64,000 nt of DNA from Sphingopyxis indica (GTDB lineage: Bacteria > Pseudomonadota > Alphaproteobacteria > Sphingomonadales > Sphingomonadaceae): assembly GCF_900188185.1 (NCBI RefSeq), contig NZ_FZPA01000013.1:47316-111315 (forward strand). The letters are read 5' to 3'. The position numbers and the translations under genes are program-made. The notes beneath the pieces are model-generated. The model made no database searches. It worked only from the letters and a program-made list of their open reading frames with translations, and was not told the DNA's origin. Of the stretch, positions 59,288 to 64,000 are shown piece by piece (positions within the stretch are counted from its first letter, which is position 1; each line of letters begins with the position of its first letter).

Positions 59288-59788
59288 TTAGGCAATCTTT
59301 GCTCTGACACCCGCAATTAGGAGCCTCCGCGCCACTTCGAGAGCCACGCCGAAAACTAGGTGCGAGACAAAGCCGCGCAGGTGCGTCGAAGCCGCGACCT
59401 CCGAAGCGGGGGGACTAAAGCCCAACGCCGGCATCGCCATCTCGTCGGCGACCAGCGACACCGCCGCTCCGTAGGCGGTTCCGAACCCAGCGCTGGTCTC
59501 TGGGCGAACCTCCACCGCGGCTCCGTAGAGAGCGCCGAGAAACACCCCAAAGCCGTAATGAACAGCTGCTCCCGCAGGCTCACGATATCCCTCCGGTACC
59601 GGTTTCCCTACGGTAGCTTCCGTTACAGCGTCGGCCACCTTGACGGTGTTGGGCTCGTCTCCGACATCCCTATCGCCCGAAGCGGCTTTCCAGGCTTCGT
59701 GGAACTCGGACATTACCCACGAGGCCACCAACCCCGCCGCCGCGCCCGTCACAGCGCCTTCGATTACGCGCTCTGTGTTCACATCCAT
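59288..59788 (-). CDS. DUF1440-like membrane protein
   Basis: A 166-residue protein with several hydrophobic, Gly/Ala-rich segments: GAVTGAAAGLVASWVMSEFH, then AAVHYGFGVFLGALYGAAVE and HLRGFVSHLVFGVALEVARR. The layout matches DUF1440 (YagU-like) inner-membrane proteins. A hydrophilic loop (residues 35-70) has EPNTVKVADAVTEATVGKPV. It lies 17 bases past the stop side of the TonB receptor gene and may be co-transcribed with it. Function is unknown; YagU has been linked to acid resistance. Confidence 0.75.
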   Translation of the reverse strand: MDVNTERVIEGAVTGAAAGLVASWVMSEFHEAWKAASGDRDVGDEPNTVKVADAVTEATVGKPVPEGYREPAGAAVHYGFGVFLGALYGAAVEVRPETSAGFGTAYGAAVSLVADEMAMPALGFSPPASEVAASTHLRGFVSHLVFGVALEVARRLLIAGVRAKIA

Positions 59789-59804
59789 CTCTCCGGCGCC
59801 TTGT

Positions 59805-61949
59805 CTAAAAGCTCATTCTAACCGTCGCTCGCACTGTCATCGGCGCACCGGGCATGATGTTGTTGTCGTTGTAGGCGGACGAGAAATAGTTGCTGTTGAG
59901 GAGGTTCTCGACGTTGATTTGCGCCTCGATCTGGGGGGTGAGCTTGAAGAATGCGGCGGCATCGACGCGGGTGAAGGCGGGCAGGATGGCGGTGTTGCTG
60001 ATGGACGTGAAGCTCCTCGACTGGTGATAGACCCCGACCCCGGCCCCAAGGCGAGGGGTGAGGTCGTAGCGGGTCCACAGCGAAGCCTGCTGTTTGGGAA
60101 CCAGCGGAACCTCGCGCCCGGCCGGGGCGGCACTCGTCGTTTTGCGAATTGTCGCGTCCTGCAGCGCATAGCCCGCGCTGATCTGCCACTGGGGTGTGAT
60201 CGCGCCGCTAAGGCCGAGTTCGAGCCCTTTGCTGCGCTGCGCGCCCGTGAGCACCGTCCGTGCGGGGTCATTGGGGTCGGCCGCGCGGGTGTTGGTGCGG
60301 TCAAGCTGGTAGATGGCGGCGGTCAGGTTCAGCGTCGGGCGGATATCCCATTTGAGGCCAAGCTCGTAATTGTCGAACCTCTCCGGCTCCAGCGCGGCGC
60401 TGGTGACATCGAGCGATGAGAATTGATCCCCCGACTGCGGCAGGAAGGACCGGCTATAGCTGGCGTATATCGAGACAGGTTGCACCGGCTTGAGCACCAC
60501 GCCCACTCGGGGAGACCAAAGCGTGTCGGTCCGGCGATAGCTCTGCCCGGCAACCAGGTCGTCGACGTTAAGCGTGAAGCGGTCGCGGCGAACGCCGCCG
60601 ATCAGATCGACATGGTCGCCGATCGAGATCTGGTCCTGCACATAGAAGGCGGCGGCGTCGGCGTTCGTGCGGATTGACCGGTAGCCGGTATTGGGAGTGG
60701 TGCGCAGCGTGACCGGCGGCACCGTGATCGGGTCGGCCAACCCGACAAAGACGCGCCGCCCCCCGTTGACGATATCACCACCCCCGAAAAAGCCGTTGAT
60801 CCGCTGGTTGCGCGTGCGCTGGTCGCTAATTTCGAAGCCAGCGAGCAGCACGTGGCGGACGGGTCCAGTGGTGACCCTCCAAACAAGGTCGTTCTGGTTG
60901 AGCAGGTTCTTGCGTGTCGTGGGATCGCTATACGCTTCGAGGCCGACGCTCTGGACGCCGCCGCGCGACGTGACCGGGGTGACCGGAAAGGCGTTCCGAT
61001 AGAGCTTGTCGTAATCACCATACAGGACCCGACTGGTCAGGGTCAGATTGTCGCTGAAGCGGTGCTCGACGCGCCCATTCAGGACCTTGGCCTCGAAATC
61101 GCTGACGTTGAATCCCGGCACACCGAAGAAGGTGTCGCGGGCGCCGGTGAGCGGGCGTGACGGGCTCGTCAGCGAGCCCTGAACGGCCGAGGGGACGCCT
61201 CGGTCGATCGTTCGCTTGTCGCTGTTATATTCGAAGCCCAGATCGATCCGAGTCGCACCGCCGAGCGAGAGCGCGACGGTCGGGTTGATCGCAACCCGGC
61301 GCCCGTCATAGAAGTCGCGATTGTTTCGGAACTCCTCGTAAACGGCGTTCATCCGGGTGGAGACGGACTCGCTGAGTGGCTGACTGATGTCGGCGTCGAC
61401 ATACCATGCGCCATATGTGTCCGCCGAACCGCTGCCGCTGATGAAGGCGTTGGCGACAGGGCGCTTGGTGACGCGGTTGATTACGCCCCCGCCGCCGCCG
61501 CGCCCGAAGATCATCGCGTTGGGACCTTTCAGAACCTCGATCCTCTCTGCATTGTAGAGGCCGCGATAATATTGCACGTCGTCCCGCAAGCCATCGACGA
61601 AGAAGTCTGCGGTGCTGCTGTTCCCGCGCAGGATGATCTGATCGCGGTGGCCCTCACCTTGAGAGATCACCGCGCCGGGGACATAGCGCAGCACGTCGGC
61701 GATCGAACGCATCGCCTGGTCGTCGATTTGCGCCTCGGTGATAATCGAGACCGCTTGCGGGACGTCGTTGAGATCGGTCGGTGTGCGGGTGGCGGTGCTG
61801 CTCGCATCGACCTGATAGCCGTCCCGGACGCCGGTCACGATGATCGTTTGCGATGTGCTGCCGGGTCCCGATAGCAGCTGGTCCTGGGCCATTGCCGGGA
61901 CGGTGAGCAGCCCGAAGCCGAGCACAGTTCCGATACCAAGATTTCTCAC
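59805..61949 (-). CDS. TonB-dependent siderophore-type receptor
   Basis: A 714-residue outer-membrane receptor. GTG 61949 starts a signal peptide (ending TVPAMAQ). The TonB box region is QTIIVTGVR. The plug has DVPQAVSIITEAQIDDQAMR, then GNSSTADFFVDGLRDDVQYY and RIEVLKGPNAMIFGRGGGGG, typical of the FhuE/Fiu/FpvA branch of ferric-siderophore receptors. The barrel ends RATVRMSF with terminal Phe. No signalling (STN) domain is present. In a copper block it might import a copper chelate instead of a ferric one. Confidence 0.91.
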   Translation of the reverse strand: MRNLGIGTVLGFGLLTVPAMAQDQLLSGPGSTSQTIIVTGVRDGYQVDASSTATRTPTDLNDVPQAVSIITEAQIDDQAMRSIADVLRYVPGAVISQGEGHRDQIILRGNSSTADFFVDGLRDDVQYYRGLYNAERIEVLKGPNAMIFGRGGGGGVINRVTKRPVANAFISGSGSADTYGAWYVDADISQPLSESVSTRMNAVYEEFRNNRDFYDGRRVAINPTVALSLGGATRIDLGFEYNSDKRTIDRGVPSAVQGSLTSPSRPLTGARDTFFGVPGFNVSDFEAKVLNGRVEHRFSDNLTLTSRVLYGDYDKLYRNAFPVTPVTSRGGVQSVGLEAYSDPTTRKNLLNQNDLVWRVTTGPVRHVLLAGFEISDQRTRNQRINGFFGGGDIVNGGRRVFVGLADPITVPPVTLRTTPNTGYRSIRTNADAAAFYVQDQISIGDHVDLIGGVRRDRFTLNVDDLVAGQSYRRTDTLWSPRVGVVLKPVQPVSIYASYSRSFLPQSGDQFSSLDVTSAALEPERFDNYELGLKWDIRPTLNLTAAIYQLDRTNTRAADPNDPARTVLTGAQRSKGLELGLSGAITPQWQISAGYALQDATIRKTTSAAPAGREVPLVPKQQASLWTRYDLTPRLGAGVGVYHQSRSFTSISNTAILPAFTRVDAAAFFKLTPQIEAQINVENLLNSNYFSSAYNDNNIMPGAPMTVRATVRMSF

Positions 61950-62197
61950 AGTCAGCCCTTTTGCGAATCTTTCTCAACCAACGCAATAGATGATTTGAGA
62001 GTGCGTCGCAATAGCCCTTCGGGGTGGTCGCTGTCGGGCCCGTTGGCTTGCTCTCTAAAATATGAGGCCAGCGAAACGGACTACGGCAATGTTACGAAGC
62101 CCGACGAGATCACTTATCAGAGCCTGAGTTGGCTTTGCCGTTGCATTACGCCGAACGTCCTCAGCCATGACATGGAAGAGAGCCGAGCCAGTGACGC

Positions 62198-62593
62198 TCA
62201 CCGGACGACGATCTTGCCTTTCATGCCGAAAATCGAGTGCATGAAGTGCGAACAATGCACGTCGTAGGTTCCGATCCGGTTGACAACCAGGCGCACGTCC
62301 CCGCTTTCTCCGCCTCCCAGATCGACCTCACCCTTGTTGATCGTCGACCGGCTGGCAGGGTCAATAGTGGCTTGCTCGAAAAAGGCCTTGGCGACAAAAT
62401 TGTGGCCGCCCCCTGCCGTGTTAACAAAGCGCAAGCGGTAGGGAGCACCGCGTTGAAGCGTGATCGTGGCTGGAACGAAAGCGAAATTCTTCATGTCGAT
62501 TTCGATCGTCCGGGCGTTCAACCAGTTCGGCGATTGAGCAAAGCCAGGCCCCGCGAGAAGAAGGCCGCAAACAGCGAGGCTTAGCGAGCGCAT
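62198..62593 (-). CDS. Periplasmic cupredoxin
   Basis: A 131-residue blue-copper-type protein. A signal peptide (ending GPGFAQ) is followed by a beta sandwich. Copper ligands are His64 (GGGHNFV), Cys114 and His119 or His116 (YDVHCSHFMHS) and Met124 (FGMKGKI), the plastocyanin/azurin pattern. It is upstream of the TonB receptor on the same strand, with a 250-base gap. It may carry electrons or copper in the periplasm. Confidence 0.87.
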   Translation of the reverse strand: MRSLSLAVCGLLLAGPGFAQSPNWLNARTIEIDMKNFAFVPATITLQRGAPYRLRFVNTAGGGHNFVAKAFFEQATIDPASRSTINKGEVDLGGGESGDVRLVVNRIGTYDVHCSHFMHSIFGMKGKIVVR

Positions 62594-62898
62594 CGAACAT
62601 CCCCATTACAAGCGTATCATAGCACGGATTGAGCCGCAGGCTCTTTTGGCCGTTCAAAAGCTGCATCGAAGCGAAAATCCCGAGAAAGGGACGTCAATTC
62701 CAACTTCCACGGCGCTAGATTCCGAGCCGATTGGCCTGCTTCGGCGTGCAAGGTGATGTTCATCGAGTAGGTTCGTCGTCGGAATCCGAATGGTGTACAT
62801 GCAAGCGGGCTCGGTGCGAAACCCGCGTCCACCCAGGCATGCGAGGCAGCTCAAGGATCAAAAGAAGCATCAGAGCGGTTATGACAGCCAGATGATAG
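62594..62898. other. Intergenic region before the terminal membrane gene
   Basis: About 300 bases without a convincing gene; base composition is less GC-rich than in the left half of the window. Short open frames here lack ribosome sites and family features. A stop (TAG 62896-62898) closes the frame of the next gene. Confidence 0.4.
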
Positions 62899-63906
62899 AT
62901 CCCGTACGCGGCGCTTACGCTGCCAGCCACGCTCAGGACGCTTCAGGGCGTTGTCCGGCCCGGCTTCACCCGTTGGGGTAGCCTTGCGTTCTCGCTAGGG
63001 ATTCTTGCCGCCGTTGCATTTCAGCTGCGCTCCATCGATTTCATAACTCTCACCACCTTAGTACCGACGAGCGCTCTGTTCTGGTTGGCGTTTGCGGCTT
63101 CCTACCTAGCTACACCGGTGTCCGAGTGGGCGATCTTCCGGGGGCTATGGCGCTTGCCCGTCGTTGGTCTGCTTCCGTTGCTTCACAAGCAGGTGACCAA
63201 TAATCTTGTCCTGGGCTACATGGGAGAGACGCAGCTCTATCTTTGGGCAAAACGCCGGGCTGAGATGGTCGCGTCGCCATTTGGTGCCGTAAAGGATGTC
63301 GCGATTCTGTCCGCGCTTGCTGGCAATGTGGCGACGATCGCCGTACTCGCTCTCGCCTATCCCATGTTCCTTGAGTTGAGGACCGGAAGCGTCGGAACCG
63401 CGATTGTCGGGTCTGTGTTTTTCGTGATGGCCGTGTCGATCGGTATCACCGCATTCGGACATCGAATGTTCACGCTTCGTCGTCCTGTGCTGATCCGCAT
63501 CTTCGTCGTCCATCTCCTGCGCATTGCGGCGACGGTGACGCTCTCCGCGCTTATGTGGCATCTCGTTGTTCCCGACGTCGCAGCAGGATGGTGGATATTG
63601 CTGGCGAGCGTCCGCCTGATGATGTCGCGCCTTCCGCTAGTCCCCAACAAGGACGTCGCGCTCGTGGGCGTTGCTGCCCTTTTCGTTGGCCAAAATCTGG
63701 AGATCGCTGCTGCGATCGTACTCGTCACAGGTATCACGGTCGCGGCCCATGTCCTCGTGGGTATCGTACTTGGATTCGTCGCACTCGCGCCCGAGACCTA
63801 CCACTATAAGCGTCGTATTCGCGCTCACGCGCAGGCATGTCGCGAGCCGGGTCCTGTTTACGATGCCAAGCGGTCGCCGCCGATGCTTAAGGACCAACTC
63901 ATCTAA
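62899..63906 (+). CDS. Polytopic membrane protein lacking a standard start codon
   Basis: The frame is open from 62899 to TAA 63906 (335 codons plus stop) and protein-like throughout, with about seven hydrophobic segments (SLAFSLGILAAVAFQLRSID, then LFWLAFAASYLATPVSEW). No ATG, GTG or TTG occurs before TTG 63085, which would cut off the first segment. Either a rare start (CTG, ATT or ATC) is used or the 5' end was lost. Motif GYMGETQLYLWAKRRAEMVA recalls flippase-like membrane proteins of unknown role in sphingomonads. The stop directly abuts the IS-like end at 63907. Confidence 0.6.
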   Translation: MPYAALTLPATLRTLQGVVRPGFTRWGSLAFSLGILAAVAFQLRSIDFITLTTLVPTSALFWLAFAASYLATPVSEWAIFRGLWRLPVVGLLPLLHKQVTNNLVLGYMGETQLYLWAKRRAEMVASPFGAVKDVAILSALAGNVATIAVLALAYPMFLELRTGSVGTAIVGSVFFVMAVSIGITAFGHRMFTLRRPVLIRIFVVHLLRIAATVTLSALMWHLVVPDVAAGWWILLASVRLMMSRLPLVPNKDVALVGVAALFVGQNLEIAAAIVLVTGITVAAHVLVGIVLGFVALAPETYHYKRRIRAHAQACREPGPVYDAKRSPPMLKDQLI

Positions 63907-64000
63907 GAGTCTGATTCAAAATTATCGTTCATAATTTCATAGCCTTGCGATGCGGCGAGTGAAGAGTTGTATCGAGGCGACGAAGAGCCATGCGGTTGCC
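63907..64000 (-). mobile_element. End of an IS5-family-like insertion sequence (cut by window edge)
   Basis: GAGTCTGATTCAAAA starts at 63907 and resembles the terminal repeats of the IS1031/IS427 group of IS5 (which begin GAG-CTGAT). CTAA immediately precedes it (63903-63906), a match to the YTAR target of IS5 elements. The minus strand from 64000 to TGA at 63937 reads ATAWLFVASIQLFTRRIARL, plausible as a transposase C-terminus. Only the end is visible. Confidence 0.55.
63937..64000 (-). CDS. Transposase C-terminus (partial)
   Basis: The last 20 codons of a reading frame entering from the right edge, ending TGA at 63937. The hydrophobic 'WLFVASIQL' followed by a basic tail resembles the C-terminal helix of IS5-family DDE transposases. 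It is too short to classify firmly. Confidence 0.45.
   Translation of the reverse strand, partial: ATAWLFVASIQLFTRRIARL

Noticed and set aside
62617..62854. Short minus-strand frames between cupredoxin and the last membrane gene
   Set aside because: No ribosome site and no recognisable family; probably non-coding.
1..64000. CRISPR arrays, tRNA or rRNA genes
   Set aside because: No regularly spaced repeats and no tRNA- or rRNA-like segments were seen on reading both strands.

Overview
The window is high-GC DNA whose gene families point to an alphaproteobacterium of the Sphingomonadales, most likely near Sphingopyxis, Novosphingobium or Sphingobium. The indicators are a sphingopyxin-type lasso peptide locus, a LuxI-PhyH-GntR operon, the DUF2493/DUF7146/strawberry-notch/ParB/DUF2958 accessory block common on sphingomonad plasmids and integrative elements, and many TonB-dependent receptors. 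No rRNA, tRNA, CRISPR array or core housekeeping operon is visible. The window reads as accessory DNA: a plasmid, an integrative element, or stacked genomic islands.

Region by region. (1) 1-8.7 kb is a copper/efflux block: a tripartite HAE1-type RND pump (minus strand), CueR with the CopA ATPase (minus) and divergent CopZ (plus). Three near-identical MerR-family promoters with 19-bp spacers precede the pump, copA and copZ, so the whole block looks like one CueR regulon. (2) 8.8-24.7 kb is mobile-element cargo: an EexN-like lipoprotein, a nucleotidyltransferase-HEPN protein, DUF2493, an AbiEi/AbiEii pair with a duplicated operator, an Xre/RES toxin-antitoxin pair, a Toprim primase-like protein, a 1452-residue methyltransferase-helicase of the strawberry notch family, three proteins of unknown function, a ParB-like protein and DUF2958. 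(3) 25.2-29.3 kb holds a LuxR regulator and a luxI-phyH-gntR operon, separated by a compact mercury module (merR, merT, GDCCVxC protein). (4) 29.7-38.7 kb is a complete lasso peptide locus. ECF sigma, FecR, TonB-dependent receptor and lasso isopeptidase run rightward and meet the precursor-B-C biosynthetic operon running leftward.

(5) 39.2-41.2 kb carries two poorly characterised genes. (6) 41.4-45.5 kb is a sulfur operon (minus strand): a BigR/SqrR-like persulfide-sensing repressor, two half-size YeeE/YedE proteins, a TauE/SafE exporter, an ETHE1/Blh-like persulfide dioxygenase, a rhodanese and an extra Lgt. (7) 45.6-62.6 kb is a second metal block: a multicopper oxidase, a Cys-rich copper-storage protein, a cytochrome c/FTR1 permease flanked by direct repeats, an epimerase-SPW fusion, CopC/CopD, a thioredoxin-reductase-like enzyme, a Met/His-rich DUF2231 protein, a siderophore-type TonB receptor and a cupredoxin. 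Between these lie a transposon remnant, a nuclease-like gene and a DUF305/MerR fossil. (8) The right edge has a polytopic membrane protein without a standard start codon, abutting what looks like the end of an IS5-family element.

How the genes work together. Copper is handled at every level: cytosolic chaperone and ATPase export, RND extrusion, periplasmic oxidation by the multicopper oxidase, CopC/CopD and Csp storage. The lasso locus has its own uptake, sensing and degradation arm. The quorum-sensing and toxin-antitoxin genes fit the biology of a transmissible element. All assignments come from reading the sequence; no database search was run.
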